Notes under the pieces: generated by a model
Database searches by the model: none
What the model was told of the DNA's origin: nothing
What the model saw: only the letters and a program-made list of their open reading frames with translations
Part shown: positions 1 through 13,242 of the stretch, piece after piece
Layout of the letters: the number at the start of each line of letters is the position of its first letter
Numbering within the stretch: position 1 is the first letter of the stretch
Made by a program: the position numbers and the translations under genes
Assembly (NCBI GenBank): GCA_022818135.1
Contig: JAFMSR010000008.1
Coordinates: 5,883,679 to 5,947,678 of the forward strand
From: Saxidomus purpurata
Taxonomy: Eukaryota; Mollusca; Bivalvia; Venerida; Veneridae
DNA length: 64,000 bases
Direction of reading: 5' to 3'

Positions 1-851
1 GACCATTCATCATAAAGCTAAAACTCTGGGAATAAGTTATGGTTCGCCCATTAATGTTGTCTGATGTCCTCCACATGAACAAACGGTTGGCATAATAGGT
101 TCGGAAAATGTTAACACCAGGCCAGCTAAATATTTCAAAAGAGCTTTTGACACATTTTCAGCGAAAACCAGAAATCTTTCTGAGAAGAATTATATCCAGG
201 ATGAGACTGTGCAACTCGTTGATTAAGAGTAAAAAGTTCAAAGCAATCAGTGGAAACACCAAGGTTCGCCACAACCGAAGGAGTTCAAGCAGACAACACA
301 TGTAGGTAATGTTATGGCATCAGTATTCTGGGAGTGCAAAGCTGTTGTCATGGTAATTATCTTCAGAGGGACTAAAGCCATCACTTGACAGTACTATGCT
401 AACAAATAACGAGAGCTTGAGAATTTTAAAGAAACACGGAAAGGAAAGCATAGGACAGGCATGCTTTTGTTTCAGGATTATACACATGCGAAAACATCTC
501 ATAATTTGCAGAAGCTGCAGCTGCCGAGTGTGTCTTTCAACTCTTCGACATCCCCGTATTCATCTGATCTTGCACCTTCGTAATAATACCTCTTTCCTCC
601 TAAACTCAAATCTGAACTGTGTTTGTGTACTTTTGATGGTGACAATGACTTTATTGGTGCTGTTGAAGCCTTTTCGGCAGATATGAAATAAAGCTTCATT
701 CAAGATGGCATAATTAAGTTGGAGCATCGCTTGAAAAAATGCATTGTTATGAAAGGTGATTATGCCTAAAAATAAAATAAATAAAGCTTTGAATACATTT
801 TGTTACTATACAAAATGTATAAGGCCAGGGACTTTTTCATGTACCCGCGTA
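1..851 (+). pseudogene. Decayed mariner transposon, 5' end outside window
   Basis: Translating the + strand in shifting frames gives a scattered mariner transposase. Near 175-330 there is a D-E-T stretch, then K-V-Q-S-x-Q-W-K-H and G-S-P-x-P-K-x-F-K, then G-N-V-M-A-S-V-F-W. Near 475-560 there is a Q-D-x-x-x-A block followed by P-Y-S-S-D-L-A-P-S. The order matches mariner-family transposases, which cut and paste at TA sites. Many frameshifts and stops make it a fossil. The right end is probably near 820-851, where a mariner-like terminal sequence ends in TA; the left end is outside the window. It lies upstream of the first visible exon of the HSPA12-like gene, so probably in an intron of it. 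The family call is fairly sure, the right boundary less so. Confidence 0.72.
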
Positions 852-1107
852 TTTGTCTATTCTTCTAAATATTTGTTGCTTTTTATAGAAAATCTAATGC
901 ATTAAATTAGTATGCTATACATAATTTATTGACATAAATTGTATTGACACTTATTGGCACATAATGTTCAAACTATATTTAACATTTTGAATACATCAAA
1001 CTTACATGTTTCAATGTACAAACACTAATTAGTAGTTAATATCAGTCCAATACTTATCATTAGTTTATATCAGTCCAATAAAAACATGTTACATTTGACT
1101 ATTACAG

Positions 1108-4100
1108 ATCCGACTTGTGCTTTGATCAAACATTATGGTACAACACTTGAGGCATTCGGATTTGAGGCAGAGAGCAAGTACGCAGAGCTTGCTATGGATA
1201 ATTGCCACAGGCAATATTATTATTTCAGACGCTTCAAAATGCTGTTGCATGAGCACAAGGTGCGCAATAAAGTAACAAAATATTGTGCCCCATTCTTTAC
1301 TAAATACCTTATATGTGACTGGGATTGGAAATATGGGTCCAGATGAGTAACAATCATTCATGTTGTTTTAAATGTTTTCTGATAGTGTGAAGTATGTTGA
1401 CTATGAATTGAGAATCTAAAGTGAATCTACCCACTACTTTTGAAGTACACCCATTGCCATTCTTTGTTATGATATTTGCAAGTAATTTTGACGTTGGTAT
1501 ATTTGACGTTGTAGATTGGCATGTTACATAAAGGGTGATCATCAATATATGATAGGATAAGAAATCACAGTAAATTTGTCAAATTTCTCACTAGAGGTCT
1601 CATTTTGGTACTGATTTAAGAAAATTGAATAAATTTTGTTTTGAAAATTCAAAATTTTATCAGATGACGTCATGGTAACGTTATGACGTCATCAATGACG
1701 TCATACTTTCCTTGGAATTCCAAAATGGCAGTTAGATTCTAGTCATAAATAATCAAACTTTACTATAAATTGGAGAAAATCCAACTTTGGTAAGAAGAAA
1801 ACTACAAAACACTGTACACATCTCATATTATATTGAAGTACTGAAAAAACTAAATTCCACGATGAGATGGCATTGTGCAGTGAAAAGGGAACCGTTCTGG
1901 TGGCGTTTAGTGCTCACGGGACAGAAGGGTTGTATTTTTATTGTTGGTTTTGGAAAACTAGGATGGCACTGTTTAACATCTGCTGTAGAAATTGGAAATG
2001 TGTTTTCATATAACTTTACACATAGGACAACATTTATGTATATGTGCTAAAATAACACACATTGCCCAATTGAATATCTGTAAAGATAAAGATCTTATTA
2101 AATTTTGTTATCCTATCATATACTAATGATCACCCTGTATTTATAATTATGAAGGTATTTTTTCTTGACTTTTCACCTGATAACACATGATTTGTCGTCA
2201 ACTATTATGTTAGTTTTAATTTTGTAGACATTTTCAGCTTTTCAATAAATCCTCATTTTGATTGACTGTGCCCAGATTCTCACTTTTTCTAATGTGAAAA
2301 ATAATTGGTTGCTATGGTAATGTTTTTATGAAAAAGATTTACAAGAATCATTGTCATGCATATTTGTGAATGCCATTTCTAATAAACATCAGTTTTTAAT
2401 GAAACATAGTCGTAGGCTTTTAAAGTTTTGAATTATAACAGTAGTTAAGTACGAATATGGCCGAATCTTTTTTTAAATGCATATTTGTTGTAATTGTGGT
2501 TTTACCATATTCGCCATAATTCTATTCCAGAAAATCAGCAGAAATGTTATGATAGAAGACGCAAATGGCAAAAAGCTGTCAGCTAAAACCGTGTTCTCCC
2601 TTTCAATCAAATATCTTAAGGACGATCTCTTAAAGATGTCCGAAAACCAAATAGCTGGAGGAGGTTTAGGTAACAATGATATACACTGGGTTCTGACAGT
2701 ACCCGCAATCTGGACCGACGCCGCGAAACAGTTCATGAGAGAAGCCGCACAAGAGGTGGTTAATTCCTTTATTCTGAATATCGTTTGGATATCCAGAAAA
2801 GTATTTTGAAAGCTCGCCTTATAACTTGACTTAGTGTACCATTTTAAGAGACAAGCTAAATAATTAAATGACGTTACGTACGTCTTATCGCAAACGGATT
2901 GCATATTTAGTGCAAGTTTTATTAGATTTAAATATTTCATTTTTCAGGCAGGTATACTCGACGGTAAGCTTACAATTGCATTGGAACCGGAGGCAGCAAG
3001 CTTATACTGCCGACATCTACCTGTAGAAAAATGCGGCTTTGATAAAGTATCGCTGGCTAAATTCAGGGAAGGAACAAAGTACCTCGTTCTGGATGCCGGA
3101 GGTTTGTTTAAAAATGATATGGCTGTACGTGAACAGCTGCCTTTTTATAAAGCTTTTTTTGTAATGTTATGACGATAGTTCTTGTATGTCTCACTTATGG
3201 TTATCAGTTTATTAAAGACTGAAAGTTTATTAATCGATAATTAGTTACAGAGATATTTGATCCTGAAGTCCGAGGCGATCCTTATTTAATGAGTATTAAG
3301 TTTGAACTGAAAAAGTGTAAAGTGCACTGTAACTTTTTTGTTAAATCTGTAGGCGGAACTGTTGATATCACGGTGCACGAAGTTATGAGAAGCGGGCAAT
3401 TGAAAGAACTACATAAAGCCAGTGGAGGAGCATGGGGTGGAACGAAAGTTGATGACGCATTCGAAAGGTTTCTGACTGAAATTTCAGGGCCAGGTATGTG
3501 TTTCACAATACACAACCGCTGAATTTGTAGAAAAGTCTTTTTCTGATAAAATATATATCAGTTTTAATAACACTTGTATTGTATTCATTAGCATTATTTT
3601 ACGCCGAGAAAGGTTTGTTTCTATCGTGTTCTTTTTTTTTACTTACTCAGCATCTACTATGATGACAAAAAGTGACTGATTTGTGTTATTGGATATTATT
3701 TTTATTTCAGGTGATGCAGTAATGAAGAAATTCAAACAGGACCATATAGAGGATTATCTCGACATTTTTCGAGATTTCGAAGTGAAGAAAAGAGAAATAA
3801 CTCCTGACAAAACTGGCAAAATAACTATTCGAATCCCGACTTCATTTGTAGAACTAACAAATGTAGTGATGCGTAAATCGCTGAAAGAAGTCATATTACA
3901 GACGAAATTCAAGGAACAAGTTCAACTTGTAAGCGACAAACTTAGAGTTGGTGTAGATGTTGTAAAGAGTTTCTTCGACGAATCAGTAAAGAGTGTGGTA
4001 GATCACGTTAACTCCCTCTTCCGTGACGGTTCCGTTCGAGGTTGCGCAGCAATACTAATGGTCGGTGGTTTTTCTGAGTCACCGATGCTTCAGACAGCTG

Positions 4101-4642
4101 TAAAGGAAGCCTTTTCCAGACAGAAGCTAATTATACCGGATGAAGCGGGATTAGCCGTTTTGAAAGGAGCCGTCATCTTCGGGCACAATCCGAAAACAAT
4201 TGCTGAAAGGGTATGCAAGTATACATACGGAGTCATGTCATGCCACAAAAAGTCACCTTCTTGCTTGCATGCTCCAGCAAGAGTTGAGATTGATGAAAAT
4301 GGAGATATGCGATGCTACGACATCTTTGAAATATATGCTCGGATAGGCGAATCCATTAAACTCGGAGAAGAAGGGCAGGAGCATACTACTGGTCCACTAT
4401 ATGACAACCAGACTAATATGGATATATCGGTATATTCATCAATTGCAAGGAATCCACAGCTAGTGACAGAAAGAGGATGTACAAAATTAGGATATGTTTA
4501 TGTTCCTATACCAGATACATCACTTGGTACTAGGAGGAAATTTGGTGTATCTTTCATATTTGGTGGAACAGAGATTGAAATCAAAATTGTCGATCGGATA
4601 TCCGGCCAGGTAACCAGAACATTTGCCAACTTTTTGGGTTAA
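1108..4642 (+). CDS. HSPA12-like heat shock 70 kDa protein, 5' partial
   Basis: Five exons splice in phase: 1108-1259, 2531-2755, 2948-3101, 3353-3493 and 3711-4642 (stop TAA), giving about 533 residues. All junctions are AG/GT. Visible Hsp70/actin-fold ATPase signatures are L-T-V-P-A-I-W in exon 2, A-L-E-P-E-A-A-S in exon 3, the phosphate motif D-A-G-G-G-T-V-D split across exons 3 and 4, and V-G-G-F-S-E-S-P-M-L plus D-E-A-G-L-A-V-L-K-G-A in exon 5. The closest family I know is HSPA12A/B, atypical Hsp70s that lack the usual peptide-binding domain and are greatly expanded in bivalves. Vertebrate members are about 675 aa; the N-terminal exon with the first phosphate loop (D-F-G-T type) is missing and presumably precedes the window. 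I see no frame lesion in the visible exons. It is predicted to be a cytosolic ATP-binding, stress-linked protein. A possible AATAAA is at 5422-5427. Confidence 0.9.
1531..2137. mobile_element. Tc1/mariner-type MITE in HSPA12-like intron
   Basis: The ends 1531-1560 and 2108-2137 are inverted copies (about 30 bp, few mismatches) beginning A/C-AGGGTGATCAT. Each is flanked by TA (1529-1530 and 2138-2139), the target duplication of Tc1/mariner elements. The 607-bp interior has no transposase, so it is non-autonomous. It lies wholly in the intron between the exons ending at 1259 and starting at 2531. Three TGACGTCA palindromes occur inside it (1665-1672, 1684-1691, 1696-1703). Confidence 0.8.
1665..1703. 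promoter_or_regulatory. Three clustered CRE-like TGACGTCA palindromes
   Basis: Perfect 8-bp TGACGTCA sites at 1665-1672, 1684-1691 and 1696-1703 lie within 39 bp. This is the consensus for CREB/ATF bZIP factors. They sit inside an intronic MITE of the HSPA12-like gene, so if the element is bound it could have carried cAMP- or stress-responsive sites to this locus. The presence of the sites is certain; activity is inference. Confidence 0.4.
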
Positions 4643-7600
4643 AGCATGGCTTTCATGAATATTGCTGTGATTTAAAACAGTTTTCCAGATATCTAATATA
4701 TTTGCGACTACTAATATATCTTCCACAGCTTAAGAATTATATTTCGTTGAACTTCATGTTTTACTCAAATTTCAAACTGTCGTCACTTGAAATCAGACAC
4801 AATTGCATCTTCTAAGAGGAATGTGGTATTGCACTAAGTTTCATTATTCAGATCAATGAACATAAGTTGCAAAGATCAATCCCGTAACAGTTACATAAAC
4901 CATGCCGAATTTATATCCTGGACAAAGGTAAATTAGCAAGAGTCATTGCTCAGGTTCAAGAAAAAAAGTTCAGTAATTAATGACTGAAAGCAGAAAAACT
5001 GCTATCCGCCAGCACGTCAGTTATTATAGAGCAACTCAGTGATTTTACATTTAAATTAAGGTGACTCCTTGAAAATATACATGAAGAAATCTAGGTGAAA
5101 GTATATGGTTCGACGAGGATATTGCATCACGATACACATTGGAAACCGCACAACCCAGACAACAAACAAAAACCATTTCAGAAGCCAAGTAGAAGTCATC
5201 TTCGGGGATATTTAAAACATCTCTGTTGGATTATCATTTACGATTTGAGATCACAAACTACATCTTTAAATATATCGATGTGACATTTGTTGAAAATTTG
5301 AGCTTTGCAATATGTGTGTAACATTTAACATTATCACAGGAATATAGTATCTTTTTGATTTTATAATATGGGCCATATTTAGTCAGGAGCATTGTTACAT
5401 TTGAAGGGATTTTAATCATTTAATAAATACTTTGCGAACATACAAGTCTCAGCTCCGAAGTTCAAATTTGCAACAAGCCCTGTAAAACACAGATTACTGT
5501 TGAAAGACCACGTGGACCGATAAGTACATTTGTAAATACCAAATTGTCTAGCAATCATAAGTCACGTACTTCTAACAACACAAAGAAAATGATACCACGA
5601 TAGGCTGCTTACTTTTTGGAAGATACAACTGCTGTTTTTTTTCATACAACAGAGTAACATTATAAATGAAATTCATAACATTCTTTATATCATGCATTAA
5701 TTTTAAGTGTTGATCAATAAAATCAAGTTGTTTGTTCAGCAGTTTGGTCTTTTTCTCATACCCATGCCTTTTATTTTCCCTATGCGAAACTCTATTGTTT
5801 AAAAGGACACCATTGACAATCGCACTCTTATTTTGGAGATTTTAACTTCACGCGTTTTCCTTGAATTTAGTTGGTGGTGTATCAAAACTATAAGCAAAAT
5901 GCACTATTTACCGTGGAATTTGGACAAGAAAAAGAACTCAATCTAACATTCGTACTAATGATAGTTTAATTGTTATGTAGGCTATATAGATTTTCCGTAA
6001 TATTACAACCCGAGTACTCGTGACCCCACATATTAAAATTCCATTTTCAGTGATGTTATGAGTCCGAGTACCGAGTCCGGAGGTCCCTTTTCCCGTGGTG
6101 TCAGTCATTTAATATTTTAGTTTTCCCTGTACATGTACCCTTTTAGCCAGTTCCATATCATGATAGCAATATCCGACCTAAAGTCTACTATTTTCATCAC
6201 AAAATGAGTCATGTTATTTTAGGAAAATAAACATTTGAGAATGAAAATCTGCATTTTAGTCATTTGTATTTGAAATGTTCCCAAAACTGCTCTTTTGCAA
6301 TGATATTAATACTTGATTGACCCAGTAAAATGCATAAAGTAGAAATGAACTTTATATAAGCTTTATATTTTAAATTAGCTGCAAAATGTATTAATGATGA
6401 TCCAAAGGATGATACCAACATTAGAAAGTGTATTGTAACAGAAAGGACCAAAATGACAAAACGATATTAAGAGATAATAATGATTCTCTGAAGCTATAAC
6501 AAATTACTAGTAAGTTACTGCTCAAGATGGAATATACAACAATTCTCTTATACAGCAGCCTTGAGAGTAATCCTTCTCAGCCACCAACTCAGGAAACCGT
6601 CACTGTTGCTTAAACAGTTACATTAAAAAGATGATTGCAGCTCAGCCAGTCAACAAGTTTTACTCATAAGACATATTCCACACACAAGAAACGAATGTTT
6701 TGTAAAGTATAGATTGGCACGTCACTGCCCCGAGGCTCTAACGGAAGACGGTCAAGGAAGGTATTTTATTACAGATGCATATACCGGTAATTTCAACAAC
6801 CAGGAGATCATTAACATTTTGCATTGTCACCAGTTTAAAAACTTGCAACTGATGGATCATAGAATATACGTATATCGTGCTTATGTAGTTTAACGTTGCT
6901 AAACTGGTGGAAATTAGAGTCGAGCAGCATTCCCTAGTATGCAAAAGAAATTGTAAAATAGAAGCTTTCTGTCTTATACGGATTGGTGCAGTTTCAGTTC
7001 AGTCGTGTAAATAAAGAGAAAGAGGAACAGAAGAGACCAATAGATTTTAATACGAGAATATAGATGTTACATTGCAACAACAGAAGAAAACAAGTACATT
7101 ACAGCACTGGTATTAACAAATCATTTTTACGAATTTCGGGAAAAAAAGAAAGTTGAAATATGCATGCTCTTAACTGACCGACAGCAAACACAAGCTTCTA
7201 TATCGAGAAAGACTCGATAAGCTCAAAGCTGTCTTCACAATCGAGCTTAAATAAATTGATATAAGCTTCTATATTTTTTTAAAAACATATTTTCGTTAAA
7301 TTACACGACAACGTTGTTGTAATTTCAGCAACTGACATTGTTACCTTTATCAGCCACTTAATGAAAAATAGTCCTCTATCTACATTTAAAAAAGTAAGTT
7401 AGCTAGTCCAATTCCATCACTTTTAAATAGTAAATCTTGATTGAACATGATAATGTTGTTTAAAGTTTGAGAATCTGTGTAACGTATTCCTATAAAAAAA
7501 GGTGTAATCATTGCAAACTTCAGAGTAATTTCACACACACTGTAACATATACAAATAAAACAAAACTGAATACTATTAAATGTTTTATATAATATGATAA

Positions 7601-8848
7601 AAGGAAGTTCATAATGAATAGTTTGCTCCTTTACAGCAAATTCTTTCTTAAAGGTTTATAATTTGAATTTGGCCATGTAACAGTTTTGTTTGAAACTTTA
7701 ACATCTGAGCATTTATACTTATTTATGTTCACTTAGCGCTTAATTCAAGTAAGATTTTCACTGGAGGTATTTTTAAAATTTGATTTCCCTATCCTGGTTG
7801 CCCAACCAAGATAGAGTTATTTTATCATAAGTAAAAATTTGATACACATACTTTACCTGCAGAAAGATATAAATATAAGACCTATTATATCATATTTGCA
7901 TTAAATATTATATATTTAGATGGAATTCATTAGAAATTCAAGTTTGAAAAGATATTATTACCTCCCTTAACCTATCTTGGGTGCGCACCCAAGATAGGTT
8001 GGAAATAAATCAATTCAGAAGCTACACGTAGGTTTAAAACTTGCATTTTGGTTCAGAATGTTAAGATATTTGTAAATCTATCCAATTCAAATGTAAAAGT
8101 AGAAATTATATTGAAATAAAAAAGAAATACTCTCGTTTTAAATAATTTCATATTAAAGGGGAGTAATAACAAAATTTCATAAAAGTTAATAAAATGTAAA
8201 TTTCTGATAGGGATCTAACTCAATGTAATGGGTCTTTTTGTTCATTAAATTAATCTCTAACAGAATAAACAAAAAGTAAAAATTGACATAAAATGTTGCT
8301 TAAAAGTAATTGACCACTTTTAAAGAATGATGATTGAATCGCCCAGTAAATTACTCTTGCTACGAAGAATTTTTTGACGTTTGTTTTCCCCTTTATTTAT
8401 CAGTTGTCCGTTTTCAAAAGCAGTAAAGGTCTATTGACATAGGACGATAGCTCAATTTTATGCTAACAATGGCAAGTTTTCCAATTTAGCCACTCAAAGT
8501 GCGCCCACGCCAGCGCCTTCATAAATATGATTTTATATTGTAGATGTTGTATTTACCATTGGCTGCCGTGATTATACATGCTTGGATGCTTGGCATAATA
8601 AACCGAATAACAGCTCAAACAAAAGAACAACATTTTCCTTCAAGTTGAAAAAGGTATCCGGTTTTAGTAACGCCAATAGGACTCCAAATAATTTGAAACA
8701 AAATCACATTTTAAAAATAATGACCACATACACATTAAACCTTTGTCCCAAATGTAAACTATGTCAGTCATTTATAACAATAAATATAAATTCGCTACTG
8801 AAACTCCTGTGTTATAAATTTGTACTTGGTTAAAGTTTCAATACGTTA
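4643..8848. other. Gene-poor AT-rich intergenic region
   Basis: Between the HSPA12-like stop and the LINE insertion I find no ORF with family resemblance or splice structure. The only structured parts I noted are two related hairpins near 7.79 and 7.98 kb, entered separately. Small ORFs here have random composition. Confidence 0.6.
7787..8000. repeat. Pair of related palindromes, the second perfect
   Basis: Positions 7969-8000 are a perfect 32-bp palindrome with no loop, centred on GCGC. About 180 bp upstream, near 7787-7815, lies a similar imperfect palindrome with the same core (TATC-T/C-TGG on one arm, CCAAGATA on the other). They could be hairpin ends of a small fold-back element or independent copies of one hairpin. 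Confidence 0.6.
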
Positions 8849-8863
8849 AACAAGAACTGGTTA

Positions 8864-8896
<33 letters not shown>

Positions 8897-9335
8897 AGGC
8901 CCCGTTTGGGTAAACCCCGTTTATTGTCCCCGTCAGCGGTTAAATAGAGGTCGGGGATCCATCCTCTGTTAACCTTACAATTTTTCAAAAAAGGCATAGT
9001 ATAAATGTTACATTATAAATGTTACAAAATTGTTACATTTACATATAATTAAGAAGCATTAGAACAATAGTTTTGGTTATACCCTTAGCTATAAACTATT
9101 TCATTCATCTGAGGAGAATAAACAATTTAACAGGACCATACTTGTAATGTATTGGCAATTTAACAATATTGAAATACAGTATACAAAATGTTTAGAGAAT
9201 GTAACGTGATATTTCTTTTCGTTCATGTATAGAATAAGGTTATAAAACACACAGACGATCAACAAGATACCAATATGGTTTGTATTTTTCTACCTGAGCC
9301 GTTTTTTTCATAATTGACGAGGCAAGCTTAAGGCT

Positions 9336-12016
9336 TCATTTCAAGCTAATCATAGATGGTTTAACTTCCTTCCTTTTACATAAAAATAAATATTTCTTAA
9401 TTTCTAGACATAACCTATTATAATGTTCCAAACCTGTTTTAGTATATCCTAATATAAAAGATTTACTGTCAATGAAAAAATTGTTATCAATATTTCTAGC
9501 AAGTCGTTTAACTTCCTGTATTAAAGACTGGCTCAAGTCACATTCCCAAAACAGATGAAGTAATGTTTCATTTCCAGCTTTACAGAAAGTACATAAATGT
9601 GTTGTACTTATATTCATTTTATACAGTAAAACATTTGTTCCTAAAATTCTATGTGTAATCCTCATTTTAAGCCACTGTAGATATGTATCATTACTTATAT
9701 CAAATACCCAGCTGTAAATGTTTTTCCACTGTAAATCATCATTTGGAAAGACTGTACCCCACTTACTTTCACATGATGGAATATCTTCATTTGTTATAAA
9801 GATATTGTATATGTGACATGAACCCTTGGAATCGTGTATTATTGGCTTCAAATTGAAGGGTATTAAAGGGAATGTGTACTCATCTACTTCTAATATAACA
9901 GTGTCTGTTTCTATTTGCAAAGTATTCATATTCTTTTTTATTACATTTTGGAGTCCCATGTATGTTAAAAAATTAATATGACAACCTGTTCTTATCTCCA
10001 ACACGTGTCTGTCCAGAAATCTTCCATCTCTATTCAAAATATCCTTAACAAATCTTATGCCTTTCTCATACCATGCTTTTATATACAGTGGCTTATTTCC
10101 GATCAAAAATTTTCTATTGTAAAATAGAGGTAGGTTTAAAAAGTCATCTATATCTTTTATCTGCAGCTTGTCAATTAGATTTGCGTATGCGCTGTACACA
10201 TCCTCCCAAAAGGCATTTTTAAAATTTTTTAATACAATATCTATGTAGCATCTACCACAGTTCAATATCATTTCAAGATTAACAATTTCAGAAATAAACA
10301 TAAAACAGTTACTGTTACTAGACATTAACATTCGTCTTACCCATGTCAATTTAAGACTCTTCATATAAGCAAATATATCTATCATCCTAAGTCCACCTTC
10401 CGTTTCCGTATTATCTTTAGGTATGCAAACGATAATTCCTTGTTTCTGTGTGGAAGAAAATTTACCCTTTTCAAATGCATTATTTATAGCTCTGACAACA
10501 AACTTTCCTATTTGTTTCCAGAATACTTTAAAAAAAATTGATGAAAATCCATCTGAACCCGGACTTTTGTCATTTTTCATATTGTTTAATGTTTCTGTAA
10601 CCTCAGCATAGGACAGTTTCCCTTCTAGATTATTCGTCTGAGTAGCATTTAACTTTGGTACTGAAACATTATCCAAGTATTGTGTTATATCAATTTCATC
10701 GGTACCAACTCTCGTGTATAATTTTTTTATAAAAACATCCAGCCTCCTTTAAAATATCTTCTTGAGTATATAACACAGCACCATTTTCTTTTTCTAAAAA
10801 TGGAAACGTTTTATTGGTGAAATTTGTTTTTTCAAGTTGACAAAAATAATTTGTCGCTTTTTCTCCATTATCTATCCAATTAGCCCTAGATCTGATAAAA
10901 AAGCCCTTCATTTTCTCCTGCCGTATACTTTGGAGTTCTGCATGTAATATAAGCAAAGTCGCTTGGTTCTGCTCATTAAGATTATTTTCCATTTTTTTTA
11001 TTTCTGATGCTAAGTAATATTCTCTCGTTTTGTTACTTTTAGTTTTAAAGCTAGAATACGATATGGTCTTTCCTCTTATTTCCATTAACAATGTATCTAG
11101 AAAAAGATCGTCGTCTATTACAAATTGTATTTCATCGTCCCTTATTTCGGAAAGTTTTGACAAATTATAAACAGGTAAACAATATTGTTTTTTTACTTCC
11201 TCTATTTTTTCGTTTATGCATTTCAAATAATCTACGTCATATAAAAGACAATTATTGAATTTCCAAAGGCCTTTGCCATGTGTGATATTTTCTAGGTTAA
11301 TTTTCAAAACAATAATCGAATGATCTGATCTGTAACTGATATCTATATCGCAACTTCTAGTACTAGGAACAAAATCTTCAGTTATAAGAAAAAAATCTAA
11401 TCGTCCCTGCTGCATAGGGTTAGTCCTCCTCCAGGAGTATTTTCGTACATCGCCGTTTACTTCTCGAAAAGGATCAGACAATTTTCTTTCTCTTACTGCA
11501 TTCAAAAGATAGTTTCTAGCATTTTTATTGTTATTGGTAGACTTGTAATTGTAATAATCTAACTCTATATTTAATACTAAGTTAAAATCTCCGCACCAAA
11601 TGAACGCATCATTTCCTATAGATTCTATAATTTTAAAAATATTTTCATAAAAAGACGGCTTGTCCGTATCTGGTCCATAAATATTTATTAGAGTAAAGCG
11701 CTTAGAATTAACGATTTAAATCTAAAACTACATAGTTTCCGTAAGGATCGACCACGCTGTCTTTAATTTCAAAATCTAATTTACGATTAAAGAGTATACC
11801 TACACCTCTGGAATTTGCTTCACCATAACTGAAAATACATTCTGAGTCCCATTCACTGTACACCTGCTTTTGCATGTTTAACGTTAAATGCATATCTTGC
11901 AAGCAATAAATGTCAGCTTTCTTTTCTTTTAATAATTGAAAAACATCTTTCCGTTTTTCACCATCATGCAAGCCTCGACAATTATATGAAATAATTTTAA
12001 CGTCAGCCATAATCAA
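9336..12016 (-). pseudogene. LINE ORF2 remnant: APE endonuclease and internally deleted reverse transcriptase
   Basis: ORF2 starts at 12016 with an APE-like endonuclease: I-I-S-Y-N-C-R-G-L near the start, then after a frame change near 11705 the motifs N-I-Y-G-P-D, W-C-G-D-F-N and S-D-H-S. A further segment at 11505-10696 leads towards the reverse transcriptase. The segment at 10676-9336 opens with N-D-K-S-P-G-S-D-G-F and I-V-C-I-P-K-D, then jumps directly to G-G-L-R-M-I-D, which belongs to the region after the catalytic palm. The Y-x-D-D active site and neighbouring fingers and palm are gone, so the enzyme cannot work. The C-terminus keeps a Cys/His cluster (C-T-F-C ... H-L-F-W-E-C) typical of L1-like ORF2. 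At least two frame breaks are visible besides the deletion. Confidence 0.87.
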
Positions 12017-13242
12017 ATATACTAAATAATTGCTTCTGTACCCACATTACAATTACACAAATGTCAAGCAACAATGTATACATGTACATATAAGTATCTT
12101 TTAATTCTTTTTGTATATAAGTAAATCTAAACTGCGTTAATGCCAATGCAACAATTGAAAAATATAAACAAAGTAAAAATGAAAAAAAAAGTAAGAAAAA
12201 GAAAAAACAAATCATTCAGTTGTTTAACTACGCACAAACGGTACAAAGGGTTAAAAGTGAAAACCTTTACTATTTTCAGTTATTCTTTATCACTATAAGT
12301 CAAACTGCGTTAATCCTACATAAAGTGACATATATTGAAATGGACTATAGATATGGGGATTTCCCGTTTTTGTTGCACGCGCTGTATACTCAGTGTGTTA
12401 AGTAGAACACGTTACTAGGTCAGACAGAAAGTATGCTAAAGTGATTATAGCAATGTTACATCTTTACTCTTATATTTAATCAATATTTGACTCCTACGTG
12501 TAAAGACGGATTTATTTAAAAAGATGTGTGCCCATTCAGGACATCCGGATTATATTATCACCGACACGTGAGTTCTGTTTTTTATACTCTTAGTAGTCTA
12601 TACTACTGAATGGATGTGTCGGGAGAAACAAAAATAATATATCAGTATAGTGCTACCAGACTATTATCCTGTTAACTTAAAAAATACGTTTTCTATTTTG
12701 CAAAATCTCTTTAAAATGGATCAATTTATACCTGTATCCTCCCGTATTGAATTCTCGAGCGACATCCCTTCTCGTGCACTTCTGAAATTCGCGTGACTTT
12801 CCGATTTTATGACGCGTTTTGACAGAAGGAAATCCTTACCTGACGCACTTCGGTATATCCGACCAATATCCAAACTTTCTTGAGATATGCTTCGTATTCA
12901 GGTAAGATTTTTGTTATTTATTTACAACAATGTCTTTTTTATCCATTTTCACTAATGCAACTTTTATCCACACTTTATTTATGGCCTAAATCGAGGAAAA
13001 GTATTGGTAAACAAAAACGCTATGTTTAGCTGAAAACTACGTCATATTTTCAAAACGAGGCAACATCCGGAAGTGGAAATTCGCGCGCGCCAAAAAAACT
13101 ACGGAAGCCTAAAAGTGCCATGTATACTAATTCTGATTTTCATATTTTACAGGTTTTGAAATAAAAAATGTTATTATTTTATACTTTTTAGCTCAAAGAT
13201 CATCCCCAAAGGGTCAAATTACGTTGTTGGTCACCAACTGCT

